NCBI GenBank assembly: GCA_023213395.1
Contig: CM041465.1
Span: 213,907,741-213,971,740 of the forward strand
Direction: 5' to 3'
DNA: 64,000 bases
DNA from: Cycas panzhihuaensis
Lineage: Eukaryota > Cycadophyta
Position numbers and translations under genes: made by a program. Below the pieces are notes generated by a model. It was given only the letters and a program-made list of their open reading frames with translations, was not told where the DNA came from and searched no databases. Each line of letters starts with the position of its first letter. The stretch's first letter is position 1. This document shows, piece by piece, positions 1-11,830 of the stretch.

Positions 1-2280
1 CTACTAGAATGAGGACAACACATTGGTACATACTAAGTAGGTAACATACTTATATAACAACATGCTAATAAGTATAAATAGTTTGTGATAACACCAGAAA
101 GGTATGCGACAATTTATATTTAAATGGCTTGATATGATGATCTTGACCTATGGAATATATATAAGGGTTGATTATCTTATTAAAATAACTGATATTTTAC
201 ATATAAATAAATAAATTTGATGTATATGGCATAAATTATTTATGAGGGTATGACTATCTAGTTATTATGATAGAATATCAAACCCTAGATGACAATATGA
301 ATTATTTCATTGAATGTATACAAATTACACATATTTATATTTAATTATGGCATGAAGATTTACATTACATGTAAATGAAATTTACATATGATGGTATGAT
401 AATGTTGTTGAGGGCATATTATTATTATTATTATTATTCTAGCTTGCAGATGGGCCACATAGTCAATCTGCCTAGCTAGAGAAGTTCCCTTTACTCGCAC
501 ATATGCCAATTTGGAAGGGAATAAAATATAGACTTGAAAATCTCATAGATGAGAGCCTACCCCATAGATGCTCACATAACCATTAAATATGGAGCTAATC
601 CATCAACCTCTATTCCAGAAATATGCCTCAATCACCTTGATCTTACCACGATATATATTACCATACGGTAAGTGTATATCACTCGCTTGCTATGGAGAAT
701 CCAATCTTATTGCAACCCTCTCTTACTGAACCCTATAGCTACAAATCTGGAAGAATATTAAAGTGTAATTTACACATGAGAAGAGATGAGTATATACCCT
801 AACACATAGCCCTTACATTATACTCAGTTAGATCACCTACCACTTTACTTTATATGCGAATTGAATAGCACCTGAGGGAGATAGGTGGAATTTGGTTCAT
901 TTGCCTTCAACCTGATCTCATATAGAGGAGAATTTCCATCACTCATATAGGAAGATCATATGTAATTTATGAACATCCAAATTAAACCATAACTAGACAT
1001 ATCTATATTCATGTACCCATAGATACCACGATTGAATAAATCATTGCTACTTGAAGATGCATAGTGGAGACATACCATGTATGTCCTTGCTACTGGTCTT
1101 TAATATGGAGAAAAATGATGAAGAAGCATTGTAAAATGCCCTATCACATGCCTTACATCCATGATGAAATGAAATGATACCCACTCAATCAACACAAGAA
1201 TTTTTGGAAGATTTTGTAGAGATTAGTTTTATTACATGCAGATGATAGAGGAATCTAATTAATCTGTTCACATATATAAACATGCTAATTTTTTTATAAA
1301 CCTAAAAAAATTATTTATACTTAGATTATTTGATTTAATTAGATTAAATAATTATTTTTAAATATGATTTTAACCCCTTAGAGGTCAGTAGGTGGTCATA
1401 TGATGAATCCATACAACTAGGGTTAATCCTCAAAGGGGCATATTTCTGATTTTTATAAATTGGATTGGATAATTTATATTTTTTCAAAATTTATATTTGA
1501 TATTTAATAAGATTTTAATTTTGTCATTTATTTTTAAAGGATCACGTACTTTTTAAAGGCCCATTGGTATATTTTCTTTTATATCTCATTACTTATGTAT
1601 CAGAATCATGTGCATTTATCATGTTGGAAAGTAGGATTTGAGATAGTAAAAAAGAGTGGTTGCACAACCTACTTTGGACAATAAAAGATAGAGAAAATTT
1701 AGATAAAGTTAATATAATGGCTCCAAACCTCATTTAGAGTGAATTCCACGTTTATTTTTAGAAAACTTTCAACCAATTCTAATGTTTTGTATAACTCCAA
1801 ACATGATGGTTAAGTTATTTTTGAAGAATGGTGGATGGAAAATAAAGTTTGGTTTAAAAGCAAGTATTTTAAGGCCTATTTATGACATTTTAGTTGAAAA
1901 AATTCATCAATTGAGAAACATTTGATGAATGTGTCACATAAGATATCCTTAATATACTATTTGTTCATTTTCCCCTTAACAATATCATATTTGGTCCGTG
2001 GATGGAAAAACCCCTAACTAAACATATAGATCACTCGGTTACTAAAATAATTTTTCATGATCTACTTGTTTTTGGCACACCATACTAATTGTCAATGTTA
2101 TCTAGCTATATGTTGAGTACAGTTTACCTTGGTATAGTTAACTTTCCTTGGCCAGGTAGTTCAACCTATTCCTAGAGTTGATTACTCAAGATGTGATCTA
2201 ACTATTGATTTGATCTAGCTAATGATACTCTTACACAACATACTCAATTGTGTTGTCCTTACAAGCAATTTGGAAGGACG
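1..2280. other. AT-rich DNA, no gene recognised
   Basis: I translated the more GC-balanced parts on both strands and recognised no protein domain, RNA gene or LTR boundary. The stretch at 1,430-1,450 (an AAAGGGGCAT motif followed by AT-rich sequence) resembles the inside of a plant LTR, but no partner is visible. The most likely content is very old transposon debris. Confidence 0.5.
418..438. repeat. (ATT)7 microsatellite
   Basis: Seven uninterrupted ATT units, read directly. Confidence 0.95.
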
Positions 2281-3003
2281 ATGAACCATGTATTTAAAAC
2301 AATTTCCTAGTGAACTAGCAATTATAGAGGCTAGTTTTTTATGTATTTTGGTAGATGGATATTATTTTATATGGACTCATATATCACTTTGCTTACTTCT
2401 TGATTTGATGGTTAATATTATATTGATCATCCAACTTAATGTTGATTAAAAGTAGCCATACCAGTGAAGATATGAAGATGCATATAAAGCACTTCATATA
2501 TGTTGGTCTTATATAGGTTAATACTTAATGGAGATAAGCATATAATTACATGCTTCATCATATAGGTTAAAGACATGAAAACTTAAAGACTTGAGATCAA
2601 GATTCGAGGACATTAAATATTATAGGGGGGTGTGTTAAAATATAATGTTTAATATGGGTTTATTATATACATATACTTCCCACCATTCACTTACATTGAG
2701 ATATGTGAGACGCATCCATATCTATGTTATCTCTTTATTTGATGATGTAAAGGCTCTTTATATTTAATAGGCTATTCATGAGGTGATCTCACTATATATA
2801 TGTATATTAATCACTTGTGAATTTAAGAAAGGATAAGCAAATGAGAGAGGAGAAAGATGTAGACCTTATGATCATAAGTGAAGTCCTAACTCTACTTTCT
2901 CCCATGGTTTTTTCTATAATGGATTTTCCACATATATATTTTGGTGTCTATTTTGTGGTGATGATTATGCTTTATGATGTTTATTTTATTTTCTATTCTT
3001 GTT
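2281..3003 (+). mobile_element. Family Y retroelement 3' end: tail, polypurine tract and LTR, copy 1
   Basis: A G6 polypurine tract (2,622-2,630) is followed by TGTGTTAAAATATAATG, the expected layout of a polypurine tract running into an LTR start. The whole stretch has a second diverged copy at 35,040-35,900 in the same orientation. Shared landmarks are a GTAGATGG-TATTATTTTATAT block upstream, AAAGACTT before the purine tract, TTAAAATAT at the LTR start, TTATTCATGAGGTG inside the LTR and ATGCTTTATGAT near its end. No pol domain could be read upstream, so the superfamily is open. Homology of the two copies is seen directly; the retroelement identity is inferred from the purine-tract/TG layout. 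Confidence 0.6.
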
Positions 3004-3329
3004 GATTAATTCACTATGTGTATATACTTATGAGTTCATTATTATTACATTTTTTATATTATGGAATTGGAACTAATCTCAATATTTTGAATATATTTTA
3101 TTATGGTGTTAGACCAATTTTGGTAGCTATTTTAATAGCTCACTTGGTTCATGTATTTCAACTAGTTCTTCTTGAAATTACTTACAAGTGGACAATTTTT
3201 GGTTATGCATTTCAACTTTATAAGTAGGTCCTTTTAATTCCACCTTTATTATCACAATAGCTACTATTTTATTTTCCCCAAATGGTTCCATATTATTCAT
3301 GGAAAATTGAGCTTACTTTTTAAATATGA
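3004..3329. other. Spacer with no supported gene
   Basis: A 69-codon open frame at 3,018-3,227 is hydrophobic, AT-driven and unlike any family I know, so I do not call it. A TGGTGTTAGACC at about 3,107 is a weak (9 of 12) match to a retrotransposon primer binding site. Confidence 0.4.
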
Positions 3330-3665
3330 TTTTAACCATGCCTACTAAGGACTCTTATTATCTCCTTAAATGGTGGCACTTTACTAGTGAAGCCCTCTTC
3401 TTATTTGATTAAGTTTTAGATCATAATTTTAACCATACCTAACAAGGACTCTTTTTGCTTCTTTAAATAGTGGCATTTTGTAAGTGAAAAACTAAGCTCT
3501 TTTCTCATTTGATCAAGTTTTTTAGTTGTAATTTCAACCATGCTTAATGAGGACTCTTCTCTTCCTCAAATAATGCCTCTTTACTACTAGAAAATTAAAC
3601 TTCTTTATATTTAATTATATTTTTTAGTTATAGTTTTAATTTTGCCTAATGATAATTCTATTTTA
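3330..3665. repeat. Diverged tandem repeat, ~100-bp unit, about 3.3 copies
   Basis: Unit starts at 3,330, 3,427, 3,531 and about 3,634, each opening with TTTTAACCATGCCTA-like sequence. This is followed by AAGGACTCT, a CTCCTTAAAT-like block, a CACTTTACTAGTGAA-like block and TTTGATTAAGTTTT. Spacing varies from 97 to 104 bp. A weaker unit may lie just upstream (3,280-3,329). Confidence 0.75.
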
Positions 3666-4480
3666 AAACTAAAATAATTGTTACTAAAAATGAATTTATC
3701 AAAATTAGAGGAAAAAACTAAAATTGTATAGAAAATTTAGGACAAAATGGACTTTCATCACTAAAATTAAAATAATTTCTATTCCAACTATAAAAATTGA
3801 ATGTAGACACTTTTTATAAAAATAAGACTAAAAAATAATTTCGATGAATCTAGTTTGAGGTGATTTAGAGAAATATAATTTTTGTAGTGCCGTCTTAAAG
3901 TTGACCACAAATTGAGGATTTTGGGGATAATAATAAAACTTATTACTAAATTACTAATAACTTTTGATCTTGATATCTAATATGAATAAAACCAATTTTG
4001 ATGAAAATTATACATCAATATACTTTAAATAAAAAATATAAATAAAAAAGATGATTAAATACTTATAGCCCTTAAAATTACCACCAAATTTAAAATAATA
4101 AATTTATAGGCTTGTAGATAGGAAATGATAGTAGATCAAGATTGAAACCATTATAACTTTACAATTCTAGTCTAAAATATACAATATAACCACTCAAAAT
4201 TTATAGTATATTTTCTATCATCTCAATTCTAATTTATTATTTAAATTCCACTACATAAACCTCTAAAACCATAAAAATTTAATAAAATACTTAATTAGTT
4301 AAGATCATGATCTAATCCCATTTGAGACAATCCTTTGATATTTCTTATTATAATGAAAATATTTGAGTATTACTAAATATAAAAAATTAAAAGATAATAA
4401 AATGCTAATGACCATTCTAAATTACATTGAAAAGAAGAAGTACTGAAATGATACCAAATATGGTTGTTCCTTATTTTTGA
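3666..4480. other. AT-rich DNA, nothing recognised
   Basis: This is where an integrase would be expected downstream (minus strand) of the gypsy RT/RNase H remnant, but I could not read one. The element is probably truncated at about 4,400. Confidence 0.45.
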
Positions 4481-5780
4481 CATCCAACTCTTCTAGCCAT
4501 TTAGGGTGAAGTTTTGAGGTGGCATGAATAACTAGCCAAGGGTTGTAAAATCAGACAAAAGGTAATAAAGGACATCTATAATAATATTGTCCTTGCCCTT
4601 TATATAGGATATAGTAAAGTCAAATATTTATAGGTGGTCAATCCACTTAACCTATTCTTTAGATAATACTAGTTGATCCAACAAGTGGCAAAGGCTATGG
4701 TGATTAGTGGGAATAGTAAATTTTGAACCCACAAGGTGTCATTATTTATCTATTATATGAAAGATTGTTTTCATTTCCTTTTAATACGTGTATAATGAAA
4801 GTTTATAGTCTTTAAGTTTTCAACTTTCATAGGTAATAGGGTTGAAGTTTTGTATAAGCACTACTCCCAAGCCAAATCCTAATTCATAATAGTTAAGTTT
4901 AAACCATCATATGAAATTTAGGATGGTGAGTACTAAAGTGGAAGTTGTGACCAATTTGAGGTAGGTAAAGATAGCTTCCACATTGAGGGACCATTGAAAT
5001 GAGTCTTTGTAGAGCATGTTAGTTAGTAGCACTTCTAAAGAAGCAGAGTTACAAATAAAATGCCTATAAAAACTAGTGAGGCCAAGAAATACATGTAATT
5101 TTATGAGATTTGTAGGGGTTGTCTAGGTAGTAATGACCAGTATTTTGTTATGATTCATTCATAACCTTTCTAATTATATGATATGCCTTAAATATTATAA
5201 TTCAACTTTAATAAAATTATACTTAGAGCATTTTGTATATAATTCATATTGGTGTAAAATTTAGAGGATAATTTATAGGTGATGAAGGTGGTGATCCAAG
5301 TTAGAACTATAGATGAGTATATCATTGAAGAAGATGATCACAAACTTCTAAAGATGGGGAGAAAATATTCTGTTCATAAGAGCTTGAAAATTGGTAGGGG
5401 TATTATAAAGGTCAAAAGGTATTACTCAGAACTCAAGTGGTCATGATGGGTTTAAAAAGTTATCTTATAATAGTCTTCTATGCTGATTTAAATTTGATAG
5501 TACTCTAATTGTAAATTTAATTTAGAAAAAATAGATGTTCCATGAATTTCATCAAGTATATAATTTATTTTTATAGTGGGAAACTTATTTTTTTATTATA
5601 ATTTAATTGAGCTCCCTATAGTCTACATAAGTGAAAAGATCCATATTGTTTTTTATATTAGAACTATTGGAGTTGCATAGGGACTTTTACTTAGATGATT
5701 CCTATATCCATTCGTTTATTAGTAATTTTCTCAATTTCATTCTTTTAGAAGTAAGAGTTCCTATATAACCTAAGAATGAT
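4481..5780 (-). pseudogene. Ty3/gypsy reverse transcriptase and RNase H remnant
   Basis: Minus-strand translation shows the gypsy RT palm in order: a PFDLYNTPTNFQALMNRIF block (about 5,400-5,340), then the catalytic FFNDILIYS box at 5,306-5,332 (first Asp of the usual FFDD replaced by Asn). Next come SKYNF and a LRHII stretch matching the YLGHIIS region, and LHVFLGLTSFYRHF matching the RT connection (GFLGLTGYYRRF). RNase H follows, with a KEMKTIFHII-like patch (about 4,760) and FDFTISYIKGKDNIIIDVL at about 4,620-4,560, the conserved YKxGKxNVVADALSR end. Many in-frame stops and at least two frame changes show it is dead. Family assignment is secure; limits are good to about 50 bp. Confidence 0.82.
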
Positions 5781-6480
5781 TACGTCATGGTGGAATCAAC
5801 ATTTAATGGTGTGATAAAAGCCATGGTGAAGTGGTAGAGTGGTAGGAAGGATGGAAAATGCTTGGTGGTATTTGGTAATAATGTCTTAAATACATGGGTG
5901 AATCTAAGGATTGGCTTAGATGTAATTTAGATAGACTATATACCCTAGATTAGTTTATAATTATCTTTTCATTCTCCCTAGGGAGACAAGCTAATTTGGA
6001 GGGGTTTGGATCCCATAAATTTTATATATTTAGCCCATACTATATTTAAATAAGTTTGAAAGGATTGTTTGGGGAATTATTGGTATTATATATGCTTAGG
6101 GTTTTTAACCATGGGATCCCCAGGATGGAATCAAACAAGCTTATAGATAATGCATACAAATCTAAAATTAGGAGGTATATACTTATTTAGACATACAGGG
6201 TTTTTATTACCCCAATATAATGTAACTTTTAATAACCTAGTATGGAGCAAATGAAACTAATTTTAGGGATAATGTAAAGATTAATCTACCTAACTAGTGA
6301 GATATTAGTGAAGTTTAAGAATGCACCACCACTTATCTGTATAGTCATTAGAGTCTTACGTAGGATGCCATTAACTGAAAGGGGTTCTAGACATGCGGCA
6401 AAAGCTATGATAGAGATAGATACTTCTAGTTGAGGGTTTAGGGTGAGATCTACAAGTGGTTATTCATCTTATTCTTAATC
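5781..6480 (-). pseudogene. Ty3/gypsy retropepsin (protease) remnant and protease-RT spacer
   Basis: The minus-strand frame shows a plant gypsy protease pattern. A CLEPLSVNGILRKTLMTIQ stretch is followed by ISGGAFLNF, where a functional enzyme has [IL]DSGA-H-F, so the catalytic Asp appears lost. It continues into an INLYI block and DSILGIPWLKTLSIYNTN (about 6,120), matching the conserved D[VI]ILG[IM]-WL--LG flap region. The same protease with the same following block is found on the plus strand at 33,440-33,740 in the sister copy, which supports the reading. Several stops interrupt it. Confidence 0.7.
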
Positions 6481-7510
6481 TAAATTAGAGTTTGAGTTTT
6501 TTTGGAAGACAAGGTATGCTCAATAAAGAAAACCATATGCCTAGCCTTATAAATATTACCATGTCATGGAGACCACTTCTCTAAGTATTAAAAACATATG
6601 CTTACTTTCATTTGATGATGTGCTTCAACTGGTGTGAATTAAACTTATTTTGTTAAAGATTCTTCTAAATGGCATTCTATTATAGGTTGAACTGAATCAT
6701 TAACTTGAGGTTGGCATTGCTAGGATTTAACTTATTGAGGTTATTACAACTGTGGAAGTTACCTTTAGGAGGAAACTATTATCTTTTATGCAACTTCTAT
6801 CTTTATTACTTTATCCATTTTAATGGTCATATTTAGACTAAGTAGAGTTAGTATTTCAAGGAGCATTTAGATGTGCTCTTTGAGTCCTATGATGTAGGTA
6901 TCAACAATGGTTTGTTTATACAAATATTAGTTGGTATAGTTCTATAACATTTGAAATTCATTTATATATATTTCCATTGATGCTACTTGCTTTATCCTTG
7001 TAAGTTAGGTAATGAACAATTGATTGCAGGTCTCCTCATACTATTCAAAGAAACTATGAGTGAAATATACCTATGACTATTATGAAGGATATTCTCACTT
7101 CCACTAGTAAAATTAGTGACACAGTTTTCCTACTATGAAAATGGATACATGAGTTATTTGGCGTTCCTTAGACATTATATTAAGTGTAAAATAGGAATTC
7201 ATCTTCCTAGTCCAACTTTGAGTACTTTTCTTGTTAAGATCAAAGTTGAAAGTTGAAATATTGATCTTATAATGGAGATGCTACAAACATGGAGGTCTAC
7301 CTAATTTGGTGGAGGATTGCCTATTTGATTTGATGGTGGAGGGTTAACTATCAAATTTAATGACCCTATAGAGTTGGAGTTGGATTGCACTATTTGGTTT
7401 AGGATTGCAGTGATGTTATCCTTTAACATAAGATTGGATATTTTATTTGTTACCTCCTTTTGGAAATCGCTAAAATTTGTTTCCAAAGTGAGGATTCTAT
7501 CTTCCTAAGT
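6481..7510 (-). pseudogene. Ty3/gypsy gag remnant
   Basis: Structural gag polyprotein, which would package element RNA. The N-terminal end is visible as an open 61-codon stretch at 7,486-7,301 beginning METNFSDFQKEVTNKISNLM, typical of the coiled N-terminus of plant gypsy gag. Further down (about 7,010-6,780) is the capsid-like block LTRIKQVASMEIYINEFQ, then YIIGLKEHI and a KVIKIEVA helix, matching the L--LxQ-GSVxxYxxxFE ... F--GLxxxI pattern. A broken zinc-knuckle region (EKWSP-H...) follows near 6,580-6,520. Stops occur at several former Gln codons. The start is approximate; the likely true Met is at or just upstream of 7,486. Confidence 0.75.
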
Positions 7511-9010
7511 AGGAGGAATCATTATAGAGGTAGAAGGGGCTTCCAAGAAAAGGGATTAGTAAGAAGAGTGGGATATAAGAAATAAGAGAAGTAAGATAGA
7601 ATGGGTTTCAATGAAACAGAGACATGTAGAGAGAATGAGCTTTAAAGAATTGGGGAATTTCTATTAAAGGGGAAAAAGGGGAAGAGGGGCTAGGGTGTCT
7701 ATATCCTATTGACCCCCAAAATTAAGAAAATCACCTAATACATTTGAATGAGCACAAATAGCTTGTCAAAATGGTGTGGATGAATTTAAAGTGAAAATTT
7801 TGGCATGTGGGGCCCACAAGGGGCCTATAGACTAGTTTTCCTCAAAACTGACTTAATGGAAAATGATCATCACAACACACTAATCAAAATAAGATGCATG
7901 GATTTTATTATAATTTTAGAATCATAGACACTTTTTTTAAAAAATGATAAGTTTAATAGTGTAGCTTTCACCTGAATCATAGAAATGTTGAGTGATGTGA
8001 ACCTATAGACCAATTGTCTCTCTCTCCCCCTCCCCCCCTCTCTCTCTTTATTTTATTTTCTTGTTAGTAAATAATAGATGGAATTGAATGGATAGACTGG
8101 GATATGAACTAGATACAAATTTATATTATGCTAAAGGTTTGGATAGAAATTTTAATGCTATTGTCTTGATTATTATATTTTGTTATCTATATTAGTGTAT
8201 GTTCCTTTTTAGAGTTATGCTATATATGTTTTATTGGTTGCTTAATGCTGGATTTCTTTAAGGAACACTTGATAATTTCATAGGTGATTAACTTGGGTTA
8301 ACACTTTTTAGAATTTTATAGCAGTGATGTAGTAGCTTCGATGGAACTATAATAATATCAAGGACTATTTTTTTGTGCGAGGGTAATTATGAAACCTACA
8401 AAACTGTAACATAGGTTTCCTTGGCTATATAGGCCCTTCATTAAACTTCTTTGTCATTACTATTCCTCACCCAATATCTTAGGGCACTACCTATATAGGA
8501 ATATTTCTACTCATAAGATTAGCAATTATGCAAGGGTGTTCATGAAGGGTAAGTTCTTGGTACTAGCTGCTAAGCTATGCACCATAAAATTCAAGCATCC
8601 AATGTTTTTTCTTAGTTTAGAATAGTAAGTAAACTTAGAAGGGTCCTTTGATATACTTGAAGGTACACAAAGGCTCAAGTCTATAGTTAGGTTCTATCTG
8701 AGGCTTACATAAATAATATGATCTACTTCACTTTAAGTATGAGTATATACTTATGTAAGCTTAGCCTAAAGTAACAAATCCCTGTGATATTAAAAGACCC
8801 ATAGTACAAGGCCTCTACATAACCACTAGGGGAAGGTATAGGTAGAACTTGACTTTATCTACATGTTTGTAACTGACTACATAAGAATAGAATAAACATA
8901 ACTGATTACAAAAGAAGGTTTTCAAGAGATTCACTAAGGGAAAGTGAATTTTTCCCTTTTTCTTTCACTTTCTTTGATATATTGACTACTTCAAATGGAT
9001 TTGGTACCTT
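7511..9010 (-). other. Family X leader between PBS and gag
   Basis: No domain is readable. It shares scattered blocks with the leader of the plus copy (30,872-31,560), e.g. a TAGTGCCYTAAGATATT motif and the AGGACCCYTYTARGTT block. A CT/C-rich run at 8,020-8,048 is a local microsatellite. Confidence 0.6.
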
Positions 9011-9022
9011 GCTCTAATACCA
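9011..9022 (-). promoter_or_regulatory. Primer binding site for initiator Met-tRNA
   Basis: The minus strand reads TGGTATTAGAGC, one mismatch from the canonical plant PBS TGGTATCAGAGC. It lies 2 nt inside the LTR end, where minus-strand DNA synthesis would start. Confidence 0.85.
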
Positions 9023-9024
9023 TT

Positions 9025-9424
9025 TGGAGCATGTATTTCTAATAATTCCCCTTACACATTAAAATGATAATGGAGAATAAAGAGATTAAAAGTGACACTT
9101 TTATTAAATTATGAAGTAGATTATATAAAATAAACTTACAATGGACTTAATAGGTACTAAAAAGAGTATCAAAGTGTGATATCTTAAGGGAGAAAAATAC
9201 ACCACAACCTTTTACTATAATTTGTGATCCTTAAATAGACAAAAAAGGGTCTTTCTCTAAATAATTCTTTTGGTGGGCCAAATGACCTTACGTTTCATTA
9301 TAGGACTTAACGACTTGCACACAGAGTTTGATGGCTGACACTAACACTTAACCGCCTAATGGTTTACCACTTTCTAGTGCTCCATTTTACTAATAAGATG
9401 TAGTCATATAACGTAAAACATCAC
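9025..9424 (-). repeat. LTR of family X (5' LTR of the minus copy)
   Basis: On the minus strand it runs from TGTGATGTTTTACG (9,424) to CATGCTCCA (9,025), 400 bp, next to the PBS. It aligns end to end with the 399-bp LTR at 30,460-30,858, sharing a GTTAAGTG block, TAATGAAA-GTAAGG, TCTATTTAAGGATCACAAATT as a likely TATA/R region, and CTCCCTTAAGA. A third copy is at 34,125-34,493. No partner LTR for this copy was found. Confidence 0.75.
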
Positions 9425-10789
9425 ATGTTGGGGCATCTTTCAATGATATTTTATCAAGCTCTAATCCCATAGTAGTATGTTACACATAGAATTCTACCAT
9501 ATGAAGAACATGTTTATATATAATCTATGACATCTCATTATAACTCCCTTAGCATCTTACCATAGCTCTCTAATATCTCACTAGAGTTACAGTATTGTAC
9601 TTATAACATAATGTACCACTACATGATTCTATTACTAATATAAAGCTTCATGCTTTTATCACAACAATACTTTATTTTATATATAATCACAAGCATATAT
9701 ATTAGCTCTTATACATCACACACAAATATGTAGTCCCCATCCCAAGTATGAAACTTTCAACAATATATGAGTGGATGTCCTACTAGTTTGAATGATGACC
9801 AAGGTGTATGCATAAACAATAAATGCCCAAAATCCCAATACTAAGAGTTAAATTTTTAAAACTCTAATTAGCTAAAAGTATCTAGTATTTTTCACTTTTA
9901 TATATTTATAGTAGAAGTCCATCATCTCACTAGTCCATTGTCTCTCTTAGATTGATTGGATTGAGAGAGTGATTAATAAATAATTAAGGATCAACATCTT
10001 TCTAATGACATTTAAGAGGATTTTAATGATATTTCAAAGGACATGTTGATCATATGATAATGATGTCTCATTTAATGAGTTTTGTAAGTGTGTTAAATGA
10101 GTATTAAATACTATAGAAGTGCCATCCAACTCCTTAAAGCTCTTAAAGCATTGAATTTAAGGTTCATAAATCCATAAACTAATGTTAATATATGATTATA
10201 TTAAATTTGATAATTAGGAATAAGTAGATTGGAAAGTGTTCTCTCAGGATTTTCAATGAACTATAGAACTCTAAAATTAGACCACTATTTCAAAAGTTTT
10301 AAATAATTAAAATTCAAATTATGATGAAAATTTAATTATATTAGTCCTACATTCATAAAGTAAATAAACTTTGAGCTATATATAAATCAAATTATGTTTA
10401 TAATCTATTAGTCCAATAGTTTAGGAGACTATTGGAAGGGGTACGTATAAGACTAGATTCATAAAGGCTCTATGGGCTTGTAAAAGAACAAAAACTCCTC
10501 AAGCCATGAAGAGACAAATTCCTACATTAATAAAAATGTGAAGCTTCCCTTAGTGTTAAGGAAGAGATACAAACTTAGAAATTTGTAAGAAGGGATTAGC
10601 TAAGCATGTGTCTTAGTACTTTATAAGGATATACACATATTACAACTTGTGAAGATGGGAGAAAACTCTAAAGTTATGAAGATATTACATTTCATTAAGG
10701 TATAAAAAGTCAAAATATATAAATATCCACACTTTGTAAAAATAATAAAATGTAATTCTGTAAAGATAATAAAATATAATTCTCTAAAT
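9425..10789. other. AT-rich DNA, nothing recognised
   Basis: No domain on either strand, no repeat pair seen within the window. It lies between a family X LTR and a different gypsy-type LTR, so it is probably transposon-derived. Confidence 0.45.
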
Positions 10790-11199
10790 AATGAGAGTAT
10801 TTTTCTTTCAATAATTAATCAATCCCCTCTCCCTCTCCCTCTTAAGCTTGTCTCTTTTATTTATGTCACATGCTCTCTACTTCTTCCTTTGAATAATCTA
10901 TCCTTTATTTTATTAAGGAAGTTTTTACATCAATAATAAATATGTGAGCACTTGACCTTTAAACATTTGTATGTACGTAAAATCTCATAATCAAATTCAA
11001 TATCATCATGATACAAAATAATTACAATACAAAAGTGCATCTCCACATTCAATGGGGCATCTTATTAGGCTCTTATTTAATATCAAAAAGGGGCATTTAT
11101 ATAAAATCATATTTACAACATACATAGATTGAAAATATACACTAAAATATGCAATAAAATACATGGTATAATTTAGGGGTATTACACTCTCTCCCTCTT
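10790..11199 (-). repeat. Gypsy-type LTR fragment with polypurine tract
   Basis: The minus strand reads AAGAGGGAGAGAG (11,199-11,187), a polypurine tract, directly followed by TGTAATACCCCTAAATT. That start closely resembles the TGTAACACCCC opening common in plant Ty3/gypsy (Tekay/Del-like) LTRs, and the preceding GATGATACTTTTTCTAAG resembles the usual end of pol there. The far boundary is not defined; similarity is to the family pattern, not to another copy in this window. Confidence 0.6.
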
Positions 11200-11455
11200 A
11201 GAAAAAGTATCATCATTGATGTAGCCACTTTATACAAACAAATATGGGTAAAACTATTGCATTGTCTTTACTAGTTCAAATGTGTCTTTATTAGGTTAAA
11301 GGTACTCCCATTAGACTTTCACCTGTTTGATGACTTAGTTCCACAATATCTTACTCTTTATGTCTAATATTTATATAGGTTACACTTGGAATAAATTCCT
11401 TATTCTTGCTTGTAGTATTTGATATGATACTACAATGTTAGATTTGGAGTGAAAT
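11200..11455 (-). other. Short internal stretch between a PBS-like site and a polypurine tract
   Basis: Only about 250 bp separates the family Z PBS-like site (11,456) from the polypurine tract of the next LTR. It could be the extreme 3' end of a gypsy pol (minus strand) or a fused remnant; no domain is readable. Confidence 0.35.
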
Positions 11456-11467
11456 GCTATGATACCA
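11456..11467 (-). promoter_or_regulatory. PBS-like site, family Z copy 1
   Basis: The minus strand reads TGGTATCATAGC, one mismatch from TGGTATCAGAGC, at the end of the repeat at 11,468-11,830. The same 12-mer occupies the same place in copy 2 (29,256-29,267). Confidence 0.65.
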
Positions 11468-11830
11468 TATAGTTGAGACAATAAATGTAAAAGTTAACAC
11501 TATGAAAATCGATCCAATAATGGACAATCAGGTAAGAATAAAATAGAGTCATAAGATACAAAATAATGAATATGTATAAGTATAATACACAATGGATGGG
11601 CAAAAAAACCACCAAACTTTAGATTATTAGAAATAATCAAGTATATACTTCTAAGATCTCTCACCTCAAGTGAGAACTCTCTAAGTCAGCCTTTGTGTAT
11701 TGGTACATTTTCCTAAATAGCATAAAATTTAAGGTAACTATAATATAATATTCATAAGATACATAAGAGAGTATAGACAGGGTTGAGAATAACATGTAAT
11801 TGAATATTACATCTAATATTTCCCCCTTGT
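11468..11830 (-). repeat. LTR of family Z, copy 1, with polypurine tract
   Basis: About 350 bp homologous to 29,268-29,632 in the same orientation. Shared blocks include TTCCTAAAT, TATAATATAATATT, a GAT-TYTCACCTCAAGTGA palindrome-like block and TACACAATGGATGGG-like sequence. On the minus strand it is preceded by ACAAGGGGGAAA (11,830-11,819), a clear polypurine tract, and followed by a PBS-like site. A single LTR should not carry both unless two elements are joined. Confidence 0.65.

Larger units (their letters stand above)
4481..9424 (-). mobile_element. Decayed Ty3/gypsy retrotransposon, family X, 5' part through RNase H
   Basis: In minus-strand order the parts are a ~400-bp LTR (9,025-9,424), an initiator-Met-tRNA PBS (9,011-9,022), a ~1.5-kb leader, gag, retropepsin, RT and RNase H. 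The order gag-PR-RT-RH is the Ty3/gypsy order as far as it can be read; integrase and the 3' LTR are missing. LTR, PBS and leader are homologous to the plus-strand copy at 30,460-32,500, which makes them one family. There is almost no open reading frame left: the domains show only when stops and frameshifts are read through. Domain calls are firm; exact ends are approximate. Confidence 0.8.

Noticed and set aside
3100-3120. TGGTGTTAGACC as a primer binding site
   Set aside because: Three mismatches and no convincing LTR end before it; noted only as a weak match.
3018-3227. 69-codon hydrophobic open frame
   Set aside because: AT-rich chance frame without conserved motif; the composition predicts Leu/Ile/Phe-rich translations.
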